Shown: positions 1 through 6,996, numbered from the stretch's first letter. The stretch: 21,893 nucleotides of DNA from Thermococci archaeon (GCA_003660555.1 QMUK01000007.1:1-21893); one strand, 5' to 3'. Made by a program: numbers and translations. The notes: a model not told the origin generated them from the letters alone.

Positions 1-357
1 TACCACTATGTTTCTTTCTACTTTCGAGAAGTCAATTCCCATTGCTTCTGATTTGGATTTCATTGAAGTATATAGAAAATTCGCCGGGTTCTCTACAGTT
101 ACGAACAAGACTTTGTATCCCAGTCCTGCTTGGTTCACTGCGAACTGCTCGGCTAAGAGACTCTTTCCAGTGTCTGGTATTCCAGTAATGTTGAGAACTG
201 AAAGGTGGGGTATCCCTCCCAATGGCTTCTTTACGTGCTTGTTTCCCTCTAGCTCTACCTTAAAGAACATTTCATCTAGTTTGGTTCCTGTGGGTATCCC
301 AAATATTCTAGGAGCCTTTTCTTTCAGTTCTCTCAGTTCGAGATACTTCTCCTTCAT
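1..357 (-). CDS. KaiC/RadA-like RecA-superfamily ATPase, N-terminal part (runs off left edge)
   Basis: Reading the minus strand from an ATG at 357 gives 119 codons with no stop before the window edge, so only the N-terminus is present. A Walker A motif, GIPDTGKS, lies at about residues 59-66. It is followed by a beta-strand (YKVLFVTVEN) typical of the RecA/KaiC core, where the P-loop binds ATP and the strand leads toward the catalytic glutamate region. The first ~58 residues are a charged leader with a helical start (MKEKYLELRELKEKAPRIFGIPTG split over this stretch). Archaeal single-domain KaiC-like proteins have this layout; they are DNA- or signalling-related ATPases with mostly unknown partners. 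It is transcribed divergently from rpiA behind its own TATA box. The family call is good; the exact subfamily (KaiC-like versus a RadA paralogue) cannot be settled from this piece. Confidence 0.8.
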   Translation of the reverse strand, partial: MKEKYLELRELKEKAPRIFGIPTGTKLDEMFFKVELEGNKHVKKPLGGIPHLSVLNITGIPDTGKSLLAEQFAVNQAGLGYKVLFVTVENPANFLYTSMKSKSEAMGIDFSKVERNIVV

Positions 358-380
358 AGGTCATCGAGTGGATGAAAGCC

Positions 381-397
381 CTATATATAAGTATCCT
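381..397 (-). promoter_or_regulatory. TATA box/BRE of the KaiC-like ATPase gene
   Basis: Minus strand reads GGATACTTATATATAG, a strong archaeal BRE/TATA element centred near 386. That is about 29 bp before the ATG at 357, so the transcript should be leaderless or nearly so. Confidence 0.65.
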
Positions 398-494
398 AAA
401 CTTCCTCTCAGTCCGCCACAGCCGAACGGCAGGGACCACATACACTAGAACGAAGAAAGCAGAAAACGTTGGCTGCCTTCCGAGTACATAGACA

Positions 495-506
495 AAGCTT
501 ATAATT
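495..506 (+). promoter_or_regulatory. TATA box of rpiA
   Basis: AAGCTTATAATT, centred near 502 and about 35 bp before the rpiA ATG at 537, implies a leader of roughly 10 nt. The 179-bp gap 358-536 holds this and the divergent ATPase promoter and nothing else I can name. Confidence 0.6.
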
Positions 507-536
507 CGAGAGTTAAGTCATGATTTTTGGGTCTGT

Positions 537-1207
537 ATGGAGGAGATAAAACGAGTTTTAGGAGAGAAAGCTGCCATGATGATCAAAGATGGTCAAGTAG
601 TGGGCCTAGGTAGTGGCTCTACAGTAGAGAAATTCATAGAATCTCTTGGAAGGAGAATTAAATCAGAAGATCTCGAAATAATAGGAATACCATCCTCTTA
701 TCAGTCCTTAATATTGGCATTGGAGAACGGAATAAAGGTCGGATCATTGAATGAATACACTCCAGAGATAACAGTAGATGGGGCTGATGAAATAGATCAG
801 AGGAAATTCATGGTTAAAGGTGGTGGAAGTGCTCTGCTAAGAGAGAAAATACTGATGTCATGCTCCAAGGATGTTCTAGTGATAGTGGATGAGACTAAAC
901 TAGTCGAAAAGATATCAGTTGGTTTTGTTCCAATAGAAGTCGTCAAGTTTGGATTCAAAAGAACTATGGACAAAATATCTGAACTAGGAGCAAAAAAAGT
1001 GAATTTAAGAGTTTCTCCTGGAAAAGTCGGTCCGATTATATCAGACAACGGTAACATAATATTAGATGCGTTTTTTGGGGAGATAAACGACCCTCCCTCA
1101 TTGGAAAAGGAGCTGAACTCTCTACCAGGGGTCGTTGAGAACGGGATATTCACTGTGAGACCCAAAGTTTTAATAGGAAAAAGAGATGGGGAAGGGATCA
1201 AGGTAGC

Positions 1208-1217
<10 letters not shown>
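537..1217 (+). CDS. rpiA: Ribose-5-phosphate isomerase A
   Basis: A 226-residue protein close to the family's usual length (~220-230). It interconverts ribose 5-phosphate and ribulose 5-phosphate, the pentose source for nucleotides in archaea that lack the oxidative pentose pathway. Visible motifs are the phosphate-binding GLGSGST loop (23-29), DGADEID (81-87), and KGGGSALLREK (94-104) with the catalytic-type Glu at 103. The ATG sits just after a TATA box and has no clear SD, as expected for a near-leaderless mRNA. The stop codon (1215-1217) lies inside the tRNA-Met gene that starts at 1208, so the last two residues and the stop are spelled by the tRNA 5' acceptor strand. The functional C-terminus (VLIGKRDGEGIKV) is complete just before this. 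Confidence 0.96.
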
Positions 1218-1299
<82 letters not shown>

Positions 1300-1602
1300 T
1301 CACTCTTCTAGCACCCTCTTGACTTTATATTCGATGTCTATCTCCTTATCTCTCCTATCATCCAGTTTTATTATAGTCTCTATCCTTCCTATGCCCTCTT
1401 CAGCAAGTTTATCGTGGATTTCACACAGAAAATCAAAGAAGTCTCGGAGTTCTTCTCTTTTCAATTCCACTGTAGTGAACATTGGGCCTACTTGGAATTT
1501 AAATCCTCTTTTGTCCAATTCTTTTATGACTGATTTCACGTACTCTCCAACACTCGTACCGACTCCCAAGGGGACTACTGAGAAGGCAACCAAGACTGGC
1601 AA
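1300..1602 (-). CDS. MTH1187-family protein (thiamine-binding-like fold)
   Basis: A 100-residue protein beginning PVLVAFSVVPLG and containing SVGEYV and FKFQVGPMFTTVE. These are hallmarks of the MTH1187/YkoF-like (old DUF77) family, small ferredoxin-like folds that form tetramers and in related proteins bind thiamine; the physiological ligand in archaea is not settled. The start is a TTG (1602-1600) directly preceded by a strong SD, GGAGGGGG (1606-1613). It is the second gene of a two-gene unit: the GYD-domain gene ends 14 nt upstream at 1617. Its stop at 1300 touches the last base of tRNA-Met on the other strand, so there is no intergenic DNA there. Confidence 0.85.
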   Translation of the reverse strand: MPVLVAFSVVPLGVGTSVGEYVKSVIKELDKRGFKFQVGPMFTTVELKREELRDFFDFLCEIHDKLAEEGIGRIETIIKLDDRRDKEIDIEYKVKRVLEE

Positions 1603-1616
1603 AGTTCCCCCTCCAG

Positions 1617-1910
1617 TCAGCCTAGTTCATGTATCCTGCGGATCAGCTCTTCAATTGGTATGGCCACCATAGTCAGTGGCTCGATCGTCCCCCTTCTACC
1701 TAATTCCACAGATATCTTAGCTACAGTTGCCTCATCTGGCGCCTCCAATATGTTTAGGAAGTCATATGGGCCCAATAGAGCATATTGTGCTATTAGTTTA
1801 GCTCCCATCTCTTCTACTTCTTGGTTCACTTCTAATATTCTCTCCGGATTGTCCCTCACGGTCTCCCTACCCTTGGCGGTCAACCTAGTCAACATCACAT
1901 ACACTCCCAT
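1617..1910 (-). CDS. GYD-domain protein
   Basis: A 97-residue alpha/beta protein that starts GVYVMLTRLTAKG and contains LLGPYDFLNILEAPDE (about 46-61), the segment around the Gly-Tyr-Asp signature of the GYD family (here G-P-Y-D). These are small dimeric ferredoxin-like proteins with no established activity. The ATG at 1910 has a GAGGGAG SD about 5 nt upstream. The gene leads a unit with the MTH1187-family gene; both have compact ferredoxin-like folds and may be co-expressed small-molecule binders, but that is inference. Confidence 0.85.
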   Translation of the reverse strand: MGVYVMLTRLTAKGRETVRDNPERILEVNQEVEEMGAKLIAQYALLGPYDFLNILEAPDEATVAKISVELGRRGTIEPLTMVAIPIEELIRRIHELG

Positions 1911-1942
1911 CTTACTCCCTCGAGATCGAATTCGTACGGAGT

Positions 1943-1955
1943 AGTAATAAGCTTT
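1943..1955 (-). promoter_or_regulatory. TATA box of the GYD/MTH1187-family unit
   Basis: Minus strand AAGCTTATTAC, about 38 bp before the ATG at 1910, leaving room for a ~12-nt leader that carries the SD. The 240-bp gap 1911-2150 otherwise holds only the slipin promoter; I see no RNA gene or convincing small ORF in it. Confidence 0.5.
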
Positions 1956-2110
1956 CTTCTAGTTGTCCTCATGTAAGGATTCGAATGACTAGCTACTAGC
2001 TTGGCTTTTCAGTTACTTTTTCTATTATTTAATTTGCCTATTTCGGCTTGAAAATACCAGCGACCGAAGCTCAGATATGTCCTGTGATTAAGGATCGGGT
2101 ACTAGGGAAC

Positions 2111-2122
2111 TCTTATATAATC
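2111..2122 (+). promoter_or_regulatory. TATA box of the slipin gene
   Basis: TCTTATATAATC, centred near 2116, about 35 bp upstream of the TTG start at 2151. Confidence 0.6.
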
Positions 2123-2150
2123 TTCCAGAGAGTTAGAGAAGGGTGGTACT

Positions 2151-2948
2151 TTGATACCCGTGTCGGCCTTAGCTCTGCTAGTCCTGTTGATACTGATATT
2201 GCTGTCTATGTCTATAAGGGTGATTCAGGAATACGAAAGAGGTGTAGTATTCAGACTCGGGAAGCTAATTGGAGAAAAGGGGCCTGGACTAAGATTCATA
2301 ATCCCGTTCATAGATAGAATGGTCAAGGTTGACCTTAGAACCCAAGTGCTTGACGTTCCAGTTCAAGAAGTAATAACGAAAGACAACGTCCCAGTCAAAG
2401 TAAATGCCGTGGTATACTTTAGAGTAATGGATGCGAAAGCCTCGGTGGTGCAAGTGCAGAACTACATAGCTGCCACCTCTCAGATCTCTCAAACTACGCT
2501 GAGAAGTGTAATAGGTCAAAGTCACCTAGATGAGTTGCTCTCAGAGAGAGAGAAACTGAACATGCAACTCCAACAAATAATAGATGAAGCTACAGACCCT
2601 TGGGGAATAAAAGTATCTACCGTTGAGATAAAAGATGTGGAGCTTCCTGCAGGGATGCAAAGAGCAATGGCAAGACAGGCAGAAGCTGAAAGAGACAGGA
2701 GAGCGAGAATAATACAAGCAGAGGGTGAATTCCAAGCTGCTAGGAAAATAGCTGAAGCTGCCAAGATAATAAGCGAGATCCCCCAGGCCATACACCTAAG
2801 GCTATTCCAGACAATATCTGAAGTAGCTACAGAGAACGCAACTACTGTAATAATCCCCATCCCGATAGAGATGTTGGAAGCATTCGGCAGATATGCCAAA
2901 CTAATGAAGAAAGAGGGGAGCAAAGAGGACACATCACAAGGAGAGTAA
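2151..2948 (+). CDS. Slipin/stomatin-like SPFH membrane protein
   Basis: A 265-residue protein with one N-terminal membrane segment (about 3-22) followed by an SPFH/band-7 domain: [39 protein letters not shown], and [15 protein letters not shown] charged helix [23 protein letters not shown] (split here across ~177-199) is the coiled-coil that drives oligomerisation, and a hydrophobic tail [10 protein letters not shown] follows. Such proteins form ring-like scaffolds on the cytoplasmic membrane face and often pair with an NfeD partner or a ClpP-class membrane protease; no nfeD gene is seen next to it here. The start is TTG with GGGTGG four nt upstream. Its 3' end overlaps the convergent ureohydrolase gene by 15 nt (2934-2948). 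Confidence 0.92.
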   Translation: MIPVSALALLVLLILILLSMSIRVIQEYERGVVFRLGKLIGEKGPGLRFIIPFIDRMVKVDLRTQVLDVPVQEVITKDNVPVKVNAVVYFRVMDAKASVVQVQNYIAATSQISQTTLRSVIGQSHLDELLSEREKLNMQLQQIIDEATDPWGIKVSTVEIKDVELPAGMQRAMARQAEAERDRRARIIQAEGEFQAARKIAEAAKIISEIPQAIHLRLFQTISEVATENATTVIIPIPIEMLEAFGRYAKLMKKEGSKEDTSQGE

Positions 2949-3737
2949 TATTGTCTCTCTCACTAAGTGGGCAGCTAGAACCGATGTGATTCCAGAGTCG
3001 AAGAGGGGATTCAGCTCCACTACGTCAAAAGCCTTTATTTTTTTCCCCAATGTCCGGATGACCTCTATTACTTGGCTAGGTGATACTCCCATTGGTTCCG
3101 GATTTCCCACTCCCGGAGCATAAGATGGGTCCAACACATCCAAATCTATGCTGAGATACACTTCTCCTCTTAAACTCGAGATGCTTTCTATCCCGTTATC
3201 CCAATCCTCCGGAGGATAGTATTCAATTCCTCTCTCTAAACAGAAGCGGTATTCTTCTTTCGATGCAGACCTAACTCCCATCAATAGAACTCTGTCTTCT
3301 CCTAGTATTTCCACTGCTCTCCTAGCGACGCTAGCGTGTCCGAACTTCTCTCCTAGATACTCCTCCCTCATGTCGAGATGCGCATCTAGTTGCACGTATG
3401 ACTCTATGCGATCCCTGATTTTCCTTAGTATCGGGAGAGTCACGGAATGGTCTCCTCCAAGTACCGCGAATTTAGAGTCGGCTATTTCATCTAAAGCAAT
3501 GAACTCCTCTAGTAATTCTGGAGAACTAGGTACCTCCAAATCCCCAAGATCTACTAGGTCTACTTCGCATAGATCCTTTTTAGAATAAAAACTAAATGAT
3601 TCTATGCTGTGTGACGCCTTTCTTATTTCATACGGTGCAAATCTCGCTCCAGGCCTATATGTAGAGGTGTAGTCAAAGGGAATCCCCACCAAGTAGAATT
3701 CCCCAGGAGGTTCCCTCTTACTACAGAGGAAATTCAA
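2934..3737 (-). CDS. speB: Agmatinase-family ureohydrolase (agmatine / N1-aminopropylagmatine)
   Basis: Ureohydrolase of about 267 residues with all binuclear Mn2+ motifs: GGDHS (His97), DAHLD (Asp118, His120, Asp122) and SIDLDVLDP (Asp198, Asp200). It removes urea from a guanidino group. In Thermococcus the homologous enzyme acts on N1-aminopropylagmatine to give spermidine; the neighbouring aminopropyltransferase and arginine decarboxylase suggest the same here. The frame is open upstream to 3827 inside the aminopropyltransferase gene, but the best start is TTG at 3737, five nt after GGGTGA, giving a 17-nt overlap with the upstream gene's end. GTG at 3746 is an alternative without an SD. 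Last gene of the polyamine operon; converges on the slipin gene. Confidence 0.9.
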   Translation of the reverse strand: MNFLCSKREPPGEFYLVGIPFDYTSTYRPGARFAPYEIRKASHSIESFSFYSKKDLCEVDLVDLGDLEVPSSPELLEEFIALDEIADSKFAVLGGDHSVTLPILRKIRDRIESYVQLDAHLDMREEYLGEKFGHASVARRAVEILGEDRVLLMGVRSASKEEYRFCLERGIEYYPPEDWDNGIESISSLRGEVYLSIDLDVLDPSYAPGVGNPEPMGVSPSQVIEVIRTLGKKIKAFDVVELNPLFDSGITSVLAAHLVRETILLSL

Positions 3738-4557
3738 GTTCTTCACCCATTTTCTTGGTCCATCCATTGAGTGACAATCTGACGTCTTTTGGGATTGAAA
3801 ACATGAACCTATGTGTTTCTTCGTCATAAAATCTAGTGAATATTCCGTCCATTCTTGAAAAATCGAACTCTCCTATTGGAATTAAAAAGAAACCCCATAC
3901 TCCACCTGGGTAGGATGGAACTGGGGATAAGTAGGGGAGCGGCTCTTTCTTACCGAACACTTCTTCCAAAGTTTTGAATATGCTACAATATTGGGCTATG
4001 TTATAGAACATGGATCCAGCTTGCAAGGAAACTCCTTTTGTTCTCAAGTTTGAGTAAAATTCCTCGGTGAATAGTCTCCTCACTTTCCCATTTGGATCTG
4101 GGAGATCTAGTATTGTCACGTCAAATCTCTCTTTACTTTCTCTCACGAATTCGAATCCATCTGCTATTTCCATGGAGAGTCTCCTATCCTCGAATGCTCC
4201 TTGATCTATTTTCAGGTATTTTCTTGAAGCCTTCACGACTTCTTCATCTATTTCCACCATTAGCACGTCTTCTACTTGGTGCTTGAGGACTTCTCTAAGT
4301 GCTCCGCCGTCTCCTCCGCCTATGATCAGGACCTTTTCTACTTCTCCCGATATCATGACGGGATGAACTATAGCTTCGTGGTAGTAGTATTCATCCCTAG
4401 TAGTAGTTTGTATCTCGTTGTTCAAGGCTAGTACTCTCCCGAAATCTCTGTTCTCGAATATAGTTATCCAATGATGTTTGCTTTTCTTTCTGAAGAGTAT
4501 CTCGTCCACTTTGAGTGTAAACTTAGCAGTAGGAGAGTACTCTTCGCTGAATTCCAT
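3721..4557 (-). CDS. speE: Aminopropyltransferase (spermidine-synthase family)
   Basis: A 278-residue protein that transfers an aminopropyl group from decarboxylated AdoMet to an amine. It has a beta-rich N-terminal domain, then NEIQTTTRDEYYYHEAIVHP (48-66), the nucleotide-binding GGGDGG loop (80-85), an acidic ribose-binding strand MVEIDEE (100-106) and the catalytic-region DLPDP (151-155). In hyperthermophilic archaea such enzymes often prefer agmatine over putrescine; the adjacent arginine decarboxylase and ureohydrolase fit that route, but sequence alone does not prove substrate choice. The ATG shares one base with the upstream stop (TGATG at 4559-4555), so translation is probably coupled. 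A TTG at 4560 in the same frame is a weaker start. Confidence 0.93.
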   Translation of the reverse strand: MEFSEEYSPTAKFTLKVDEILFRKKSKHHWITIFENRDFGRVLALNNEIQTTTRDEYYYHEAIVHPVMISGEVEKVLIIGGGDGGALREVLKHQVEDVLMVEIDEEVVKASRKYLKIDQGAFEDRRLSMEIADGFEFVRESKERFDVTILDLPDPNGKVRRLFTEEFYSNLRTKGVSLQAGSMFYNIAQYCSIFKTLEEVFGKKEPLPYLSPVPSYPGGVWGFFLIPIGEFDFSRMDGIFTRFYDEETHRFMFSIPKDVRLSLNGWTKKMGEELEFPL

Positions 4558-4922
4558 CAAATATTGGCACTCTCCTCGAGTATGCCTCTAGTTATTTCCA
4601 TTACAGACACTCTCTTTGGTTTGAATTTGCTCCTCAGGTAATCGTAGGCTCTCCATGGATCTGTTTCATCTCCACAAGTGAAGACGTCCAACGCTACAAA
4701 TCTGTATTCTGGCCAGGTGTGGACAGCTAGGTGAGACTCCTCTATCACTACTACAGCACTTATTCCGTGTGGATTGAACTTGTGGAGGAACGACTTAACC
4801 ACCTTAGCATTCGATACCTTAGCAGCCTCTTCCAGATAGTTCATCACCTCCTCCCCATCCAAAACACCATCACATTCATACATCTCTACGACTAAATGTC
4901 TGCCTAACCCCCTCAAGGGCAT
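4557..4922 (-). CDS. speH: S-adenosylmethionine decarboxylase, prokaryotic class 1B proenzyme
   Basis: A 121-residue pyruvoyl enzyme proenzyme that makes decarboxylated AdoMet, the aminopropyl donor for the next gene and for BpsA. The self-cleavage site is in EESHLAVHTWPE: Ser63 becomes the pyruvoyl group, His68 helps processing, and Cys83 (in FTCGD) is the catalytic cysteine. From the ATG at 4922 these positions match the numbering I recall for the Thermotoga enzyme (63/68/83). The ATG shares its A with the upstream stop codon (AGGTGATG). The alternatives are GTG at 4925 and TTG at 4916, the latter five nt after GGTGA and so better placed for the SD. Confidence 0.93.
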   Translation of the reverse strand: MPLRGLGRHLVVEMYECDGVLDGEEVMNYLEEAAKVSNAKVVKSFLHKFNPHGISAVVVIEESHLAVHTWPEYRFVALDVFTCGDETDPWRAYDYLRSKFKPKRVSVMEITRGILEESANI

Positions 4923-5392
4923 CACCTCACGAAGAGCGCTGCAGACACTACACTCCCGAAGTTATCCGATACTCTGAGTTCTACGGAAGTCTTCATTATT
5001 CTCTCTAGGTCCAATCCTCTTCCCTCAATCATCTCAATCGCTATTTCTTCTGATATTCTCTCTGAATCTTTCTTACTTGTTGGACCGGAGTACTCCGCTA
5101 TAACTCCGTATTCAGGGCCTAATGCAACAGATATTGCTGAGGATATCACCTCCCCCTTCCTGTTGGATTCGTAGTGAGTGTACACACACGGGAGTATTTC
5201 TCCCTCAATCAAAGGTCTGTTCAGTTTCTCGACTATTCTGCATCCTCTCGGAACTATGCTACTCACCCTCACTAGATTGAGGTTGCCTATTCCAGCGTCT
5301 CTGAGAGCAGAATCAAATGCCGATAACTCAGTGTTCCCAAACCCCTTTCCTGATACTAGGAGTATCTCTGAATACACTTTAGTCAACTGCAT
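4922..5392 (-). CDS. pdaD: Pyruvoyl-dependent arginine decarboxylase proenzyme
   Basis: A 156-residue proenzyme resembling Methanocaldococcus PvlArgDC in length and motifs. It self-cleaves in RVSSIVP between Ser44 and Ser45, and Ser45 becomes the pyruvoyl cofactor. The GFGNTELSAFDSAL segment near the N-terminus and the acidic SGPTSKKDSE segment are also family-like. It decarboxylates arginine to agmatine, the first step of this operon's pathway. The ATG at 5392 has an SD, GGAGGA, seven nt upstream. It leads a four-gene unit (pdaD, speH, speE, speB) with overlapping junctions and has a ~60-nt 5' leader behind its TATA box. Typical Crenarchaeota instead use an AdoMetDC-derived arginine decarboxylase, so this gene argues against such a host. 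Confidence 0.93.
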   Translation of the reverse strand: MQLTKVYSEILLVSGKGFGNTELSAFDSALRDAGIGNLNLVRVSSIVPRGCRIVEKLNRPLIEGEILPCVYTHYESNRKGEVISSAISVALGPEYGVIAEYSGPTSKKDSERISEEIAIEMIEGRGLDLERIMKTSVELRVSDNFGSVVSAALFVR

Positions 5393-5438
5393 GCAGTTTT
5401 CCTCCAGGCCAGTTAGTTTTCCCAGAACATAACCAGTT

Positions 5439-5457
5439 TTAGTCGATTCGAGACTAA
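5439..5457. repeat. Inverted repeat at the expected pdaD transcription start
   Basis: TTAGTC (5439-5444) and GACTAA (5452-5457) are a perfect 6-bp dyad separated by seven bases. The predicted start, ~25 bp after the TATA centre, falls near 5455. The repeat could be an operator or a leader hairpin for the pdaD operon. Confidence 0.45.
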
Positions 5458-5473
5458 CCTCAGTTAAACCAAA

Positions 5474-5488
5474 CCTTAAATATTTTAC
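5474..5488 (-). promoter_or_regulatory. TATA box of the pdaD-speH-speE-speB operon
   Basis: Minus strand GTAAAATATTTAAGG, centred near 5481 and ~90 bp before the pdaD ATG. It is flanked by dyads on both sides. The 188-bp gap 5393-5580 contains only this promoter region and the end of bpsA. Confidence 0.6.
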
Positions 5489-5492
5489 GGTT

Positions 5493-5505
5493 TTTCTCTG
5501 AGAAA
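5493..5505. promoter_or_regulatory. Dyad TTTCTC-T-GAGAAA upstream of the pdaD TATA box (operator candidate)
   Basis: A perfect 13-bp dyad whose centre (5499) lies ~18 bp upstream of the TATA centre. A TCTC-N-GAGA core recurs at nearly the same distance before the bpsA TATA box. Position just upstream of BRE/TATA is typical of archaeal activator or repressor sites. Confidence 0.4.
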
Positions 5506-5580
5506 GAGAATTTTCATCTAAAGCGGATTAACTTTGAGAGATCTCATCCATAGGCGAGTAAACTTACCACCACACCGATT

Positions 5581-6624
5581 TCATGAAGTTGAAGACTCCA
5601 CATCCTGGTAAATGTCTTCATCTACTCTTTCGTTTCTTGATTTTGTTCCAGAAAGTGTCTCTATTCTGTAAAGATAAGATGTATACCATATATCTTCAGG
5701 AATCCACTTAGTAGATTTGTTCCAAGCTTTAGTCTCCTTTATGTAATCCCAATTCATGTACTTATTAAAAGACCTGATAATATCTGTTATTACCACCTTA
5801 AAATCATCGAGAAGTATTCTTTGGATTTCCCTCCATTTCTCAAGAGAGGCCTCAACCCTAGTGAGGCCGAAGTATCCGGAACACCTTTCCCCAATTAGAG
5901 AAGTTATTCCCCTTCCTATGAAGAGCTGCAAAGCCTTTAATGTCTCAGGAGGGTCCGTGAAGAAAGTGTGAAATCTGCCTACCAATTCGGATGGAAGAGG
6001 CTCTCTTAGATCTCTCTCGTGTATTTGAATGTCGAATCCTATCTCCTTGGCTGCTTTAGATATGAAGTCTGTTATCCTGCTGTCTATTTCTATTACTGCT
6101 ATTTCCTTTGGATAACCTGACAATGCCGCTGCTATACTAACTAGGTCGTCATCTCCGAGAACTATTATTCTCTTTCCACCGAGATCTCCTTTTTCCATCA
6201 TGAAGGATATCCTAGCTATTGTAGTTGAGGGTGTGACGAATCCCTGATCGTATTTCCTGATAGGTTTCGGTCTCTTCTCGTGATATCTCATGAACTCCTT
6301 GAGTAGGTCCTTGTGCTCCTCTATTGAGATCCCCCTTCCTTCGCAAGAATCGCATTCAAACGAAGTCTTTTCATACAACTTCATCGATTCGATCAGCTGT
6401 TTTCCTTTATCTGTTAACGATATTTTTCCATTTGTTTCCTCCAGATATCCCTTTTCCTCTAACACATTTATTATATCAGAAACTAAGACCAGAACTTCTT
6501 CAGAATCTTTAACTATCTTCCAAAAATCACTAGTTACTAATACAGATGAGAGCACATTCTCTATGGATCTCTCATAGCATTTAATTCCGCTCCTTCTCTC
6601 TATTTCCATACATAACTCTTCCAA
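5581..6624 (-). CDS. bpsA: N4-bis(aminopropyl)spermidine synthase (branched-chain polyamine synthase)
   Basis: A 347-residue BpsA-family protein (old DUF43). It adds two aminopropyl groups from decarboxylated AdoMet to the N4 of spermidine, giving branched polyamines that stabilise nucleic acids at high temperature. An N-terminal winged-helix-like region (about 1-80) is followed by a CxxC (91-94), a Rossmann-like core with GDDDLVSIA (157-165) and DPPET (224-228), and a charged flexible tail. The aspartates in GDDD are the amine-activating type known for the Thermococcus enzyme. The TTG at 6624 sits behind GGTGA and a TATA box; ATG at 6609 is a possible shorter start. It lies upstream of the pdaD operon on the same strand, with its own promoter. 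Confidence 0.92.
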   Translation of the reverse strand: MEELCMEIERRSGIKCYERSIENVLSSVLVTSDFWKIVKDSEEVLVLVSDIINVLEEKGYLEETNGKISLTDKGKQLIESMKLYEKTSFECDSCEGRGISIEEHKDLLKEFMRYHEKRPKPIRKYDQGFVTPSTTIARISFMMEKGDLGGKRIIVLGDDDLVSIAAALSGYPKEIAVIEIDSRITDFISKAAKEIGFDIQIHERDLREPLPSELVGRFHTFFTDPPETLKALQLFIGRGITSLIGERCSGYFGLTRVEASLEKWREIQRILLDDFKVVITDIIRSFNKYMNWDYIKETKAWNKSTKWIPEDIWYTSYLYRIETLSGTKSRNERVDEDIYQDVESSTS

Positions 6625-6639
6625 ACGATCCCTTCACCT

Positions 6640-6648
6640 ACTCAGAGT
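6640..6648. promoter_or_regulatory. Short dyad ACTC-A-GAGT near the bpsA transcription start
   Basis: A perfect 9-bp dyad located between the bpsA TATA box and the TTG start, 34 bp (about three helical turns) from the upstream ATCTC-A-GAGAT dyad. It shares the CTC-A-GAG core, so it could be a second operator half. Confidence 0.3.
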
Positions 6649-6652
6649 CCCA

Positions 6653-6663
6653 AGTTAAAATCT
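6653..6663 (-). promoter_or_regulatory. TATA box of bpsA
   Basis: Minus strand AGATTTTAACT, centred near 6658 and ~34 bp upstream of the TTG at 6624. Confidence 0.5.
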
Positions 6664-6672
6664 TTGTCCCAT

Positions 6673-6683
6673 ATCTCAGAGAT
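6673..6683. promoter_or_regulatory. Dyad ATCTC-A-GAGAT upstream of the bpsA TATA box (operator candidate)
   Basis: A perfect 11-bp dyad centred at 6678, ~20 bp upstream of the TATA centre. It matches the TCTC-N-GAGA core and placement seen before the pdaD TATA box. Confidence 0.4.
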
Positions 6684-6886
6684 GCTTTACCTCCTATCCA
6701 CATCTGAGACTCTCAACACACCAGAATCATTCCGTCGAGGCCACGTCTTTAGGAGGAATTCCTTAGTTGGTATTATGGTTGGCGTATACTGTAACCCTCC
6801 ATTTCCATCCCATTGGCAGTATTTCCGTAGAAGCCGAACATTCGAGAAGTGTCTTAGGGAAATGTCTGAACGAGTCTCGAGGAGCA

Positions 6887-6898
6887 AGTTTTTAAAAC
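6887..6898 (+). promoter_or_regulatory. TATA box of tRNA-Glu
   Basis: AGTTTTTAAAAC, centred ~26 bp before the tRNA-Glu 5' end at 6919. The gap 6625-6918 (294 bp) contains this, the bpsA promoter with its dyads, and one doubtful 42-codon ORF at 6767-6895. Confidence 0.6.
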
Positions 6899-6918
6899 CG
6901 TGTGGTGTATGAGGGAAG

Positions 6919-6996
6919 GCCCCGGTGGTGTAGCCCGGCCAAGCATTCGGGCCTTTCGAGCCCGAGACCCGGGTTCGAATCCCGGCCGGGGCACCA
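6919..6996 (+). tRNA. tRNA-Glu (UUC)
   Basis: Acceptor GCCCCGG/CCGGGGC (6919-6925/6986-6992), discriminator A6993 and encoded CCA (6994-6996). The anticodon stem CGGGC/GCCCG (6948-6952/6960-6964) closes the loop CTTTCGA, giving anticodon UUC. The T arm is CCGGG-TTCGAAT-CCCGG (6969-6985); the D stem is weak, with two G-U pairs. No intron. A TATA box precedes it, and the UPF0282 gene starts 17 nt downstream, so they probably share a transcript. Confidence 0.96.

Noticed and set aside
8-448. Plus-strand ORF over the left edge
   Set aside because: The opposite strand encodes a Walker A ATPase with promoter; the plus frame has no family features.
1911-2150. Possible C/D-box RNA or riboswitch in the GYD/slipin gap
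   Set aside because: No C box (RTGATGA) paired with a CTGA D box was found, and the only repeats (such as CTAGCT) are short and imperfect.
2048-2317. Plus-strand ORF of 89 codons overlapping the slipin start
   Set aside because: It runs through the slipin promoter and N-terminus in another frame; the product has no protein-like pattern.
3738-3827. N-terminal extension of the ureohydrolase up to 3827
   Set aside because: Those 30 codons lie within the speE coding region in another frame, lack similarity to the family, and TTG 3737 has the proper SD.
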